From Ptychodera flava (lineage: Eukaryota > Hemichordata > Enteropneusta > Ptychoderidae): a DNA stretch of 64,000 nucleotides. This document shows, piece by piece, positions 50,280-62,177 of the stretch. The translations under genes and the position numbers were made by a program. The stretch is taken from contig NC_091941.1 in assembly GCF_041260155.1 (NCBI RefSeq), positions 38,140,747 to 38,204,746 on the forward strand, in the 5' to 3' direction. Position 1 is the stretch's first letter. Each line of letters begins with the position of its first letter. The notes under the pieces were generated by a model, which saw only the letters and a program-made list of their open reading frames with translations, was not told the origin of the DNA and searched no databases.

Positions 50280-53200
50280 ATGGGAGTAAGTATTTTTAGC
50301 CCTCTTTTACTATATTTACAGTTTTATACTTCTTGTAGAATTAATTTTGGACTCAAACGCAACCCAGTTCTAGGCCGAAGCGCCCTGTGCTTTCTCGGCA
50401 TGCACAGATAGAAGATAGATGTCAACAAAGTGTTACTCGTAGATTTGTCAAATAAACACGGATGCGTGCCGTAGACAACATCAATTAATAACTCGGCTTG
50501 TATTTCACTTGAAGCCACCATGGCTTTCTGATGAACCGAGTGTATTCTAATATTATATGCGATTTGTGTCCTCAAGTCACCTCGACCCCTCACCATTTTG
50601 ACCCCGTCACTCAGCTCACAGCGCTGCAGTCACTGGTCACCTCGACACCTTGCTGCGGATCCGTAGCCCTGCCACTCCCCCGACTGTTTTTATTGGGAAG
50701 TACAATACAAACAGTCAGGGAGTGGCAGGGCTATGGATCCACAAAAACTCGATACCCTTTATATATAGATGTACATTTCCTTTAGTGTTATATGTAAGGC
50801 GATAAACTTGTATCATTATCTCGAAAGAAAGTCGTAGATTTTGTTCAATACTTGAGGCACTTTGAAGGGCTTAATGCCGAGAACTTAATGCCAAAAACCC
50901 CCATGGCTATGATTTAGGCCACGGTGAGTGGAGAGACTGTGGTTTGGCAGATGCATTGTAAAGAGGTACACAACCAATCGTTGCCATGTATGCACAGACA
51001 CTAGACGGTGGTGCCTGCATTTTGGACAACTGTTTTGAAGCAAGCAGATTTTCTTTCAGAAACACCATCACTTCTCCCAGCCAAATTGTATATTTAAAAT
51101 GTTATATAATACTACTATCGACCTTGTCACTTTTCCTATCTGCATTAATAGCAAAAGTGACAAGGTCGAAGTGATTAGGGTACCAGGTCAAGGTGACCAC
51201 AACCAGTGACGAGGGTGTACATGTAAATTACTTGGGTCGAAACGGACAGGGGTCGAGCAGGGGTTTCACTAACTTTTGAAGTAGGGGGCTAAAATAAAAA
51301 TGTATTGGGCTTGCAGCTGCGTGCCACGATCGCCAAGGGGTGCGGGAGGAGGGTTTGCCCCTCCCAGCCGAAGGCCGGAAGCCTTGGAAAATCAGCTAAA
51401 AATTCACTTTTTACAGCTCACAGTCAAGGAATTATAGTATTTTCAGAAGTATTGTGAGCAATGTTCCAGGACAATTTGTGTTCATATCATAAAAGCCATT
51501 TTCCTGGGAGACTAAATATGCTAATTCATAATTACAAATGATAAAAATTGGGCAATGTTGAATATATTTTGAAGAAAGAAAACTGAAATCTAGACAATAT
51601 TGACAATATTGCTCAGTAAAGTGCCTTGATGTATGGTATGAAAATCGGTATGTTCCTGGAGAGCCTCTATATTTGCTTTTAGGAGGAAAACTATAATAAT
51701 TCATTATTGTTAATGATATAAATTTGATATTGTAGACGATATTATACAGTGCTTCATCTAGACAGGGGATGGGGGATTCCCCCTCTCTTGACATGTTGGC
51801 ACCCCCAAGTAATTTGTCAAGGGGGACCAGCCCCCCATGAAATTGTGCCAGTCAAGTAGCGCTCCTGAACTGGTGAAATCCCCCTAAATTTGCTGGTAAA
51901 GGGGGAAAATCCCCCCTGTTGATGCCATCCTGGATGAAACACTTTGATGTTTTAAACACTGAAAATGATAAACTTTTCATTATTGTACTATGTTGTGCTT
52001 TAAATTAAGAACCCTGATGTTGGGTATGAAAATAGGTAAATGATGAACGTTAATACCATTTGGGAGGTAAAAATGATAATTTATTTATCAATAATGATTA
52101 GAAATGATTATAGTGACCATATTTCACAAATAGAAACAAAGTAAGAACCTTGATATGGAATATTAGAATTTGTAAGTTCAGAATTCACATAATGGATTTA
52201 ACCTGACGATCATGTTTTTGAAGTCCGCTCATATTTTAAACCACTCAGGGCAAATTCTTATTGGCTTTGATAGACCGAAAAGCAGTATATATCATACCTC
52301 CAGCTGTACGTACACATTGACGCCTCTATGCCATGGCAGCGCAATGCACATTGGCCTTCTAAAATTCAAACTAATAAACCGAGAAGTTTTTTCGTAAGAA
52401 AAAATCAGGCCATTACCTTTGAAAACAATTTAAACCCACATAATTACTCTTCTCTTGTTCCCAGGGAAAGACACTTATTTTTTTATCCACTTGCCCTTCG
52501 GGCAAGTGGGGGGTTCAGTTCACTTGCCCGAATTGGAAAACCACTTGCCCGTACAACTTATGTGTTTGAAAAAAGCTAAAACATTGATTTTTCATTTCAC
52601 ACACTTTATTTTGAAAATTATCATGTTATCATGAGAAAGTGTCAGACATTCTCATAGGGTTCTCCTCACACTTCTAAGAGTGCTGGATGGCTCATTTAAA
52701 TTCAATTAATTATTAAAGCCCCACTAGCTGTATCTTTTAACATTCTTTATTTGATTTTACTTCCGAACTAAAACAAGTTTTGGGAATGTGCTCTTTGAGG
52801 AGTTGGAATACAAGTATTATTATCTGCCCAGTGAGACTGCATGTGCAATTTTGAACTAGCAAAATAATAAATGTGTGCCCAAACGTAAAAGGGCACCCCA
52901 TGCAAATATAGCAAAAACTGTGTACATCTTGCATATATGCATTTGAATATTAACAGAAACAACAGAGTAGTCCAATAGTGTTGAATGTTTTCAACTGGGA
53001 CACATATGCTTTGTTTTCTTTGTAGTATGGTGGGATATCAAAGTAATGGTTAAAATGTAAATATACTTGTCCAATTTTTCATTCACTAAAGAATGGTTTG
53101 GTAAAGCAGTAAAAAGACATATCCTGTAAATGGGTAGAATTTGAAGAAAACCAGAGAAAATAGGAAGCCTTTTTTAGGTCGACAAATTTAAAGATTTACA

Positions 53201-56200
53201 GCTAGAGGGGCTTTCATATTCATAGAAAATTCTAAAATTCTAAAAATTCTTAAATTCTAAAGTAAATTCAAAAATTCTAACAGTTCATATGTTTGTATGT
53301 TTACTTTCTTGGGGCTTAATGTACAAATAATAACAGCCATTTCAATTGTACCTTCAAGGTCTTTTTGCAGTTAAAAGTTTTAACTTATCTATACAGAAAG
53401 AAAAAAATCTGTAGCTATAAAGGAATGTTTTGAAGCCTCTGAAAAATAATGTATTTGTCATGTTTTTACTGCGCTTATATCGTACACCAGCCCTATGAAT
53501 TACCATTGCACTATACACCAGTATCCTATATTTTTCTAATAACCCAGGTGGTCTCTTTAATGCACATGCGCAGACCTAATAGAATTTGAACCAACAACCT
53601 AAGGCGTCAGTGTTTTTCTATGTGTTTGAAAGCTGAATTTCTCGATGTCAAACTCGTTCCAAGTCCTTCTTGACAGTCATTTTAGAATGGGAAAATTCAC
53701 AAAAAGAGAGGTTGGTCGCCACGGACAAGTAACTTTTGGCTTAATATTGACCTGAAAATTAAGTCAGTGTTCATTGAAAATTCAAAGACTGGACCCGGTG
53801 ACACCAAAGCTTGCTCATAACTTTCAGTGCATGCAGTCTTGCCACGATTCTACTCACTGTCACTCATCAAGTTAACATTGAAGAGTTCGTTTTAATAAAA
53901 GTCCCATTTTTGCGGTGATTTTTCACCACTGGACTTTATTTTTACATTATTATAAACGTTCATACAAAGCACAAAAACCGCTGTGTGTTTCTTTATTTTA
54001 CCGTATCGACATATTGTGAGACACCGTAACCTCACAGTCAATGCAATAAACTTTGGTGAACGTACGCTCCACCAACTGAACAGCTTTTTCATATGCAAAA
54101 TCAGCGTACTGTATTTAACCGGTGGTATTGTTTGAAGTTATACTGCATTTTTTGAAAGCGATTATATGATTCTTTTCATCAACTCTTCATGCAATTTAAT
54201 GAAAAATCTTATGGAAATGTTCACAATGACATAATATGATTATTTTTTGTTGTTTAAGTTCCCTCACCAGAAAATTGCTCTCGTGAATCTGATTTCTAGG
54301 TAATTATTTTTTCTCTTGTCCCGTTGGGCAAGTGGCATCGGAGGTTCACTTGCCCGAACGCGACTTTCACTTGCCCCGGGCAATCGGACAACCCTTAGTG
54401 TCTTTCCCTGGTTCCTTGGTGCGCTTTAAAAAACACAAGATCGTACAGGGAAGCTTGACTTTGCGATCGTTTCTCCCTCTGTTTCAGTCATTTTGAATTG
54501 AGCTTATGAGGGCCGACAGGTGTAGTACACACGTTTCAATTGGCGGATATAAAGGTCACCACATTTGGGTCAGCAATTGCACTGGCCAATAGAATTGTCC
54601 ATAACAATTCTGATTTTTACTCAGGCAATACACGCGAGGCAATCGCAGTGTTCGTCTACTAACTTTGTTTCACATAAAATCCGTTGAATAGTTTGATAGC
54701 ATAGCTTGTGATACTTGTCCGAACCATTTCAGAAGGTAAAATAATATTTTAGCTATTAGTCGCAATTTTCCAAAAAAAGTAACCGGTCAATTTCGCTAAC
54801 TGCCGGCTCTTAAAGGGACAAAGTCAGCTATTTTTCATGAATTTTGTTTGATACGAGATACTACTTATATTGTTTGACATGTCGAAATATACTGAATGAA
54901 TGGGTGACCACGCATATATTCGATCCCGGTTTTAGACAAATTAATTGAAACCATGGCGAAAATGAATTAATGGTCATGACCATTAATTCATTTTTGCAAT
55001 GGTTACATGTATCGTATCAAACAAAATTCATGAAAAATGGCCGACTTTGTCCCTTTAATGAAACCCATGTCGAGGTGACATGTTTCCAACTTAGAGTAGT
55101 ATTGTTTACCAAGAATGTTGTGCTCTGAATTCACAATAATAACTTGGCTCTGATCTCTTTTCATACTTCCATTGACCAGTTTATTCGTCTTGAAATGCTT
55201 CCCCCTTTGTGTTGATGATGTTCTCAACCATGAAGTGAAATTATAAATATGACCACGTCTTTTTATACTGTTAACATTTTCTACATTATTGATGTTTTGT
55301 ATATTTCAGCGCAAATCAGCAAAAGGTAAAGAGAGGAAGATGAGGAGGAAGGAGGTGAGTTAGAGTGGTCGTCATGGCAATTACTTTGCAGAATTATGTT
55401 CTGTCAAGTTTCCCTACACATGTTTAATTAACTAACGCTGTGCTTCACAACACTGATGAAGTGTAGGGATGGAAGTATGACCACAGTCACTTGTTGGCTT
55501 AAAGTCTTTTATGTTGAGCATGCAAAATAATGAGCTATGTTGCAACAAAGAGAAGATCAGGACATCAAGGAATGTTTCTTTACACACGCTGTCATTTTCT
55601 CAGTCCAACTCTGTTGACAAAACATGAAAATTTATTCATCACAAAGCCTTCATTGGTTTCCTTAGGTTATCTTTCAATATCTTCTGCTTTGTCTGCATCA
55701 AAATTCCTTTTTTTTGTCAAATTCTTCTCTCCCGAGGTTTAGAGTTACTCTACCGTTTCTAGTAAAATCAAATTGTCCTCTGCACAGCAATGAAATATAG
55801 GTCAGTAGTGCGATGTTGACTGGGTTGAATATTATGTACTGTACAACGTGTTTGTCATTATCTTACAGGAAAGTGCAAAACTTGCAGCCAGCCAGGCCAT
55901 TGTAGACAGTGCCAATAGCTTGGAAGATCCAATGGAAAGCTTAGCTCCCTTCAAAAAATTTGACAGAAATGGGTAAGTGGTTTTCCTTTTGCTTCAGAAA
56001 TTTAGTATTTACCACCAAGGTATTGCTATTTATGCACTAGAACTCTCGCTATAAATAAATATACTGTATATAATAAATGTTATCTTGCAGTTACAGTAAC
56101 TCTATAGTACATTCCTGTTTGATTGACAGGTGCTTGATGAAGGAACAATCCTGTGTACCGTATATCTATATTTCAAATACACAATAAACAGTATTGTTTT

Positions 56201-59200
56201 CTTCCAATCATCCAGATGCTACAGTCTGTGGTGCATTTCATACTGCTTTCTTTAACTCACTGTGTGAGATAAACACATCATACATACCTGTACAATCTGC
56301 TTTGGTATCAAGACACATTTCTGAGTCACATTCTGACTATCTGCAGGTTGAACCTGATAATAGAGTGTGTGAGAGTGACGGAGCTTGATAGAGACACTAC
56401 AGACTGGGCTTTCAATCTCACAAAGGTCAACATGCAAGATCTGTAAGTACAAGGTTAATTGTTGCAACACTGACTCATCCATACTGTGCCATGCACTTCA
56501 ATTTTCAGATTAACAGTATGAACTCCTTGGTTTTGGTTGGGGAATTATCGGAAATTTCTGTATTTTCATGTATAGTTTCTAAATTCAGACTGAAAGCTCA
56601 TTATAGGTACTTCATATCAGATTTTGCATCAATCTTCTGCCAACTAATCAACATGAAATGAGTATCATATCATATTGATTACAAGTCAGTGACACATTGC
56701 CTTTGATAACAGTAAAAGATACGTACATGTATTTCGTGATATCAAGATGATCTCACGTCCGTCAAAGATGTCAGTTTCTAAAGATGAACAGGTATTGAGA
56801 TTGAGTCATGTGACTGACAGAAGGTCAAAAGGATACATGGTATTTGTGGTGTTCTGCAGTGACTGTGAATTCTAAGCCACTGGTAAAACAGTGAAGGATC
56901 ATTTTTCTAATTTTTTTTTGATAATATTGGACCAAATGGACATTATACTCCATTGGCTACAGTTTTTTATCAAAATTTTGGCAAAAATCTGAGAAAAATT
57001 GACTAGGGTATATTTTATAAAGGCGAGAAAAATTGACGTTGGCGCTTAAAGGGTTAAAAAGAATTGCTTTCCATTCGCTGTTATATACAGATATTGATAT
57101 CTGGTGAAGTGTGTTAACTATCTGGTGAAGTGTGTTAACTCTCTGCTTGTAATCTTATGATGCCTTTATACTAGCTAAACCTCTAGCAGAATGCATGCTT
57201 GTATCTTCAACTAATATCATCAAGTCAAGATGTGTAAATTATTTCATTATTCAAAAGCAAGCTAATGCATGTGTTTGTTGACCATCATAAGGTCATATAC
57301 ATGGCTGGTTCGTCAGGGATGTAGAAAATTTTGGTTAAATGTAGTTACAAGTGGTGTGTGAGCACACAAAGTTTGTGCAAAATGTCCTGATTTTTGACAA
57401 AACATAATTTTCACAGCCAGCAAATTTTAACTGACAGCCAGTTATTTTTGCCGGCTGCCAGCTATTTTCTACATCCCTGTACGTGTTACCTCTACAAAAC
57501 CTGTATTATATAGCATTTTATATTTTGGCTGACAGATATGAATCCAGTAGCTGGGGCTGGAAAGACAGGGACAAGAAGGAGGAATTGACAGATGACAGGG
57601 CATGGTATGTGATTGCAAGGAATCTGGATGGACAAGCTGTTGCATTTGTACATATGAGATTCGATATTGACTATGATGATGAAGTCTTGTACTGGTAAGT
57701 GTGTTTTCAAGGTTGAATTTTACACACTAAAAATGTGGTGCTGGTGAGCCGTCCCATACGAAGCTGTGTGCTCATAAAATGTGGTACTGGTGAGCCATCC
57801 CATACTAAGCTGCATGCTCATAAAATATGGTACTGGTGAGCCATCCCATACTAAGCTGCGTGCTCATAAAATGTGGTGCTGGTGAGCCATCCCATACTAA
57901 GCTGCATGCTCATAAAATGTTAATCATGCAAAGTAATCCTGTGCTAGTTTATGGTCAACTCACTGCAATTCTAAAGTGTTACCAGAGGGATAAATTTTCT
58001 AACTACCAAAATAACAGGGAATGATGAACAAATATGTACAGTGCCAGATGACAGTAACAATTGGTGGTTCTGAAGTTGCAGATATCATAACAAAATTCAC
58101 CAAGATGAGAAAAAGTATTTATATTGAAAAAATGATCTTTGTTGGACATTTTAAGAACTGCAGTTGATTGCATGGACATTAATGATGATTAATTTCTTCC
58201 CCAACATTCAGTTATGAGATTCAACTTATGAAAGAAGTACAAAGGAAAGGATTGGGCAAATTTCTGATGCAGATTCTTGGACTTATAGCTCATAAGTGAG
58301 TATTGAACTAAGTAGGTGCTAATACATGTACCTCCCGGACAATTACATTCTGGCCCCTTACCCTAAACATTTCAATGGAGTTCGAGCTCACAATGTAGGG
58401 TACCCAGTCACCTTGTGGAGAAGCTGCAGACAAAACCACTCGGCCAAATCCCCAGTCTTTAAAAGATTGGTTAAGTAACTGAGCTAAAGTTGTTTATTAT
58501 CCATGGGATAACTGTCATCATAACGTAAAAAGGATATCCCCAACACACACACACAGACACACACACAGACACACTTACCTTTACTGCAAGCCATTATTGG
58601 TGGATTGGATATTTCTTAATAGTAGTCAATGCCAGGGTGTTACCATTCTGATGTTGTTGTGTGTGAAACCATGCATTGAATCTATGATCTGATTAAATAT
58701 GGTATCTTCAATATGTATGTGAATTTCAAATCAACCGTAACTCTATCACTCAAGTTCAGCATTCAACTACCCAACCACATTCCTGTATTCCTACTACGAC
58801 TTGTATAACTGAGAAAAAAATAAAAATCTGAAAGTGTCTATAAGATACGTAGCTACCTTAATCATTTTTAATCAGACCCGGCTAATCCTCTGATGCATGA
58901 TGGAGTCTCAGAATTTAGACATCGCACCAATCAAGAATGGTGATAAAACTACAACATTCATTATTATGCATTAATTCTTTCAGGACAAATATGAAGAAGG
59001 TGATGCTTACTGTCTTCAAAAACAACATTGCTAGCTCGGAATTCTTCAAAAAAGTGCTCAAGTAAGTTTAGACTCTGAGACTTTCCAAAGTGAAAGACAT
59101 TCATTTAGTAAATCCTCCAGTCAGTTGTCCGATTTCATGTACAGTTACTGAGTTACTGGTTATTTTCTGCAATTTTGATCTTTGGATGTATCACTTGTCA

Positions 59201-59695
59201 ACACCGGAAATATGACAGCACAGTGGCATCTGCCATTGCTGTCCTCCCCCAGCAGTCTTGAATCTCAAAATTACCCTAAGGCTACTAGTGAAAACATTGC
59301 CATATATCTTGGTTAGATATTTGAAAGATAAATTAAATTTTCAGAAGTCTTGGTCAGAATTATGAGCATTCTTTTGTTGCTGTTACCATTATTAGTAAGT
59401 CTACCGAAACTGTCAAATCTTGATTATTATTTTTTTGTCTTCTATTGGTCAGTAATGATGATTTGAAACATTGAAATTGATAAAAAAAAAACAGCTGTGA
59501 CTTTTCTTCATATATTTCAGGTATGAAATCGATGAGACAGATCAAAGCTCACAGTATCCATTGGATGACTATGATTATGAAATACTTAGTAAACAAATCA
59601 AGATACCAAAGAAGACATCAGAAGGACAAGCAGGGAGTAGTAATGGCACATCGACATCCAATGCCAAAGTAAACGGAACACCAACCAAAGCCTGA
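50280..59695 (+). CDS. NAA40: N-alpha-acetyltransferase 40 (NatD), complete, 8 exons
   Basis: NAA40 acetylates the N-terminal serine of histones H4 and H2A. Exons: 50280-50285, 55310-55354, 55869-55972, 56347-56442, 57536-57694, 58212-58295, 58984-59061, 59521-59695; 248 residues (human 237). Exon 1 codes only Met-Gly before GTAAGT, and exon 2 resumes [10 protein letters not shown], matching human MGRKSSKAKEKK, which supports this start and the 5-kb intron. Seen: FKKFDRNG near 45-52, [19 protein letters not shown], the WGWKDR loop at 90-95, DDRAWY, and the GNAT acetyl-CoA motif QRKGLG at 147-152. Residues I recall as substrate-binding in human NatD are present at the same numbers: Tyr85, Trp90, Asp127, Tyr136, Tyr138 (human Glu129 is Asp here). 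The tail after DYDYEILSK is Ser/Thr/Asn/Gly-rich and unlike the human Cys/His-rich end. It looks functional. Confidence 0.96.
50657..50740. repeat. Hairpin with ~33-bp arms in NAA40 intron 1
   Basis: Left arm 50657-50689 (GGATCC...GACTGTTT) and right arm 50709-50740 (AAACAGTC...GGATCC) are reverse complements with about three differences; loop 19 bases. No terminal target duplication is evident. Confidence 0.85.
51118..51169. repeat. Hairpin with perfect 17-bp arms
   Basis: TCGACCTTGTCACTTTT (51118-51134) and its exact reverse complement (51153-51169) flank an 18-base loop in NAA40 intron 1. Confidence 0.85.
51747..51946. mobile_element. ~200-bp MITE-like inverted repeat
   Basis: Left CAGTGCTTCATCTAGACAGG and right end (reverse strand) AGTGTTTCATCCAGGATGG, with GGGGGATT-type blocks inside both ends, form imperfect terminal inverted repeats of hAT type (CAGTG start). 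No target duplication was seen; limits are approximate. Confidence 0.5.
52462..54410. mobile_element. 1.95-kb TIR transposon with ACTTGCCCG subterminal repeats
   Basis: The termini CAGGGAAAGACACTTA (left) and CAGGGAAAGACACTAA (right, reverse strand) are flanked by GTTCC at 52457-52461 and 54411-54415. Inside each end are several copies of ACTTGCCCG in both orientations, including the stem 52487-52509. No transposase frame is recognised. A 5-bp duplication fits few families (Transib-like among them), so the family is left open. Confidence 0.82.
54810..55058. mobile_element. 249-bp MITE flanked by TTAA
   Basis: Inverted arms of about 45 bp start TTAAAGGGACAAAGTC on each strand and continue through ATTTTTCATGAATTTTGTTT. 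The centre-right holds a perfect 36-bp palindrome (54959-54994). TTAA ends suggest a piggyBac- or Kolobok-mobilised element; the family is inferred. Confidence 0.83.
56922..57058 (-). repeat. Dispersed repeat fragment, inverted relative of 61357-61590
   Basis: The minus strand reads AACCCTTTAAGCGCCAACGT, then repeated CAATTTTTCTC blocks, then AAAATTTTGATAAAAAACTG and TAGCCAATGGAG. The same order occurs on the + strand at 61357-61590. It lies in NAA40 intron 4. Confidence 0.65.
57098..57139 (+). repeat. Exact tandem duplication of 21 bp
   Basis: TATCTGGTGAAGTGTGTTAAC is present twice without change, which suggests a recent slip. Confidence 0.95.
57314..57479. mobile_element. 166-bp MITE with CAGGGATGTAGAAAAT termini
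   Basis: The ends are inverted copies: CAGGGATGTAGAAAATTTT at left and AATAGC-less partner CAGGGATGTAGAAAAT read from the right on the reverse strand. CAGGG ends suggest hAT type. No clear target duplication. It ends 56 bp before NAA40 exon 57536-57694. Confidence 0.75.
57730..57913 (+). repeat. Four tandem copies of a 46-bp unit
   Basis: Each unit runs from AAAATGTGGTGCTGGTGAGC to GCTGCATGCTCAT with 1-4 differences. The array starts 35 bp after the donor of NAA40 exon 57536-57694. Confidence 0.97.
58377..58452 (-). repeat. tRNA-derived SINE head, copy B
   Basis: The minus strand contains TTTGGCCGAGTGGTTTTG, a perfect pol III A box (TGGCCGAGTGG), and ends near GTGAGCTCGAACTCC, a B-box-like segment. 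It aligns with copy A at 41143-41217. It lies in NAA40 intron 6. Confidence 0.75.
58541..58575. repeat. (CA)n microsatellite with GA interruptions
   Basis: CACACACACACAGACACACA-type run in NAA40 intron 6, about 90 bp from SINE copy B. Confidence 0.95.
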
Positions 59696-61356
59696 GATCA
59701 TCTTTATTTATTGTCCTTGTCAAATTGTAGCAATATAAAATGTTTTCTTATGGCCTATCAATGTCACCGGGTTGACCTTCAAAATATGCTGGTATTGTGT
59801 GAATTTTCCATGAAGACTCATTGTGTTTTGTAGGAAATGTACATTGATCTTTTCCACTCCGCTCTGCTGATGAAGCCCACAAGAGGGACTTGTAATAATC
59901 AAAGTTGTTGGAAAATATGGAAAAAAACTGTATAGTGAGTTTTTATGCATCAGTATATGATGTTGAAACTTTTCATATGAGTATGAAGTCATTTACCATG
60001 GAAATGGTTGTCAGCTTGATGCTATGTTTTCAGTCTAGTCAAGATTTCATTATATTGTGAGTAAGTCATAATTCCTTTTCCACCTGATGTATTTTTGTTG
60101 GCAAAGTGAAAATGCACAGGCAAGGTATCATATTAGAAATGCAAATTTAATCATCATTCTGAAAGACAATTCCTTCACATTAGTAACATCACTTTTAAAA
60201 GTACCAGAAACAAGGGCATCCTTTATTATTGAAGATACCTCAGTGTTATGAAAAATATTGTCTCTTTAAGAAATTACATTTTGAGGATGTAATATTTTTA
60301 TCCCAGATTGTCTTCTGGATATCAGACCATTCAACCTTGCAAAATGATAGCCACAAATATGTGACAAATGGCCTTCTGTGCAAAAATTGTGTTTTTAGTT
60401 TCTACACAACTTGGTGATTGCTATGTTAGATGGTGATTACGGGGAAGACTGTAATGTGTGAGTGTAGTGCCCCTAGATCCTTGATTGAAATCAGGAACAT
60501 GAAACTTCAAAATCTGTAAAAAAAACTTTTAAACTTCCAAATCAGACTTTGCACTCTGCATAACACAACCTCAGAATCTAACACCCAAACTTCAGATTCA
60601 TCCAAAGTTCTGATCCTATCAACCTATCTTTGAATCTTAGCCACTTAACTTCAAATCCTTGCAACCTAACTTCTGAAAGTTTCGACCTAACGTAAAAGTC
60701 TGCAAACTTAGTTTGACTTTGATTGTGTGCCATAGGTCTGAGTTTCTGACAGAAGCCGGTATTTATTATAAGACAGAGGTCATACAAAGGCCATACAAGT
60801 GCTACAAACAATGGCCAGCAAGTGTGAAAGTTGTACAGTTTAGAGACAATCTTAATCTAAATAGCATGATGGTGTGATCAGTATTCCTAACTCCACTGTC
60901 AAGATTAAGTCTCAAGCAAACAAGACATTTGTATCGTGGTAGGACTCTCACACGGGGTGTCAATGTGATTTGGCTAGCAGGCATGATAACATTTTGAAAT
61001 ATTGTTTTCATGACTTGTTCAATCTCAGTAACAATTTACTTTGATTGCTGCAATTTATCATTGTTTCACAAATTACTTTTCCACCATAGTTCTCCTCGGC
61101 TGTGTAGCTTTTTCAGTGCTCCATCATGATCATGTGAATTAAATTTCAAACTTCATGAAATTATCTCAGTCTTTCGTCTGCTTTGTTGCTAATGTACTGT
61201 TTGTGTAGCTGCTGATCAGTTTAACTCAGTTTTTTTTTTTTTCTGTCGTTGATCAAAAGAATAGCATACTTGTACTGAGAACACCTAACAAGTGACAATT
61301 CTGTTCTCTTTGTCTGAGTTATACAGACAGTGGTTGTGTATTGTCTACAGGTGCTT

Positions 61357-61590
61357 TGAGTGCCAAAGTCGATTTTTGTTGCATTTATAAATATAAAATA
61401 GACAATTTTTTTTTCAATTTTAGACAATTTTTTGTTCAGATTTCTCCTAAATTTTGATCAAAAACTGTAGACAATAAAATGTTACGTTCATTTGATCCTT
61501 AATTATTGAAAAAATTACAGAAAAATTCATAAAAATTGGAAAACTGATACATAAAAATATTGGGAAAAATTACAGCACTCGAAGGGTTAT
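61357..61590 (+). repeat. Dispersed repeat with CCCTT(T/C)GAGTGC-like inverted ends
   Basis: Left GCTTTGAGTGCCAAAGTCGA and right end (reverse strand) AACCCTTCGAGTGCTGTAAT form imperfect terminal inverted repeats. The inside shares AAATTTTGATCAAAAACTGT with the inverted copy at 56922-57058. It contains the AATAAA at 61473-61478. Confidence 0.65.
61473..61478 (+). terminator. Candidate NAA40 polyadenylation signal
   Basis: First AATAAA after the NAA40 stop, 1.78 kb downstream and inside a dispersed repeat. An ATTAAA near 61138 is an alternative. Confidence 0.3.
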
Positions 61591-62163
61591 TCTGATTCAT
61601 TAAAGTTCTATGAAGTATTTCAACAATTTTATGTTCAACTGTAGTGGAAAATTGAACTTGACAAGCTTGTTCTCATCAAACCGAAAATTCTGTCGCACAG
61701 CAGCTCTATCAACTTTGTTCCAGATTCATATGCATCAGTTCACTTATGAAGAAAATTACGAGGTGACGGTCTCTCAACAGTATCGGGTTGAAGATATTGA
61801 AGTTGTTATATGATACTGCAGAAGTAACCACTATGTCCAATTATAAACGCCAGCGCATATAGCAAACTGCTCAGCTAAGTTGCTGGGTAATAACCATTTC
61901 AATGTCCCAAATACATCTGCCTCAGCTCTAAAAAATATGAAGTTTTTCAACAGAAAGAATGAGTATCTCCAACCATCACAAGTTAAAGACGATAAGCACA
62001 GGGAAGGAATAGATATTGTACTTGTGGAGGATTATAATTGGCAAAACTAACTGTTAGAATTTGCAACTTGACACGAGACGAATGTGTCATCTATCTATGT
62101 GTCCACACTTAAACATCTGGAGTTCAATGCCCATAAGAGATGCAAGGTTGTCTCCTATGAATG

Positions 62164-62177
62164 ACACTAGAGGGCGC
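62164..62177 (+). promoter_or_regulatory. CTCF-like motif
   Basis: ACACTAGAGGGCGC differs from the CTCF core (CCASYAGRKGGCRS) only at the first base. Binding is inferred, not shown. Confidence 0.35.
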
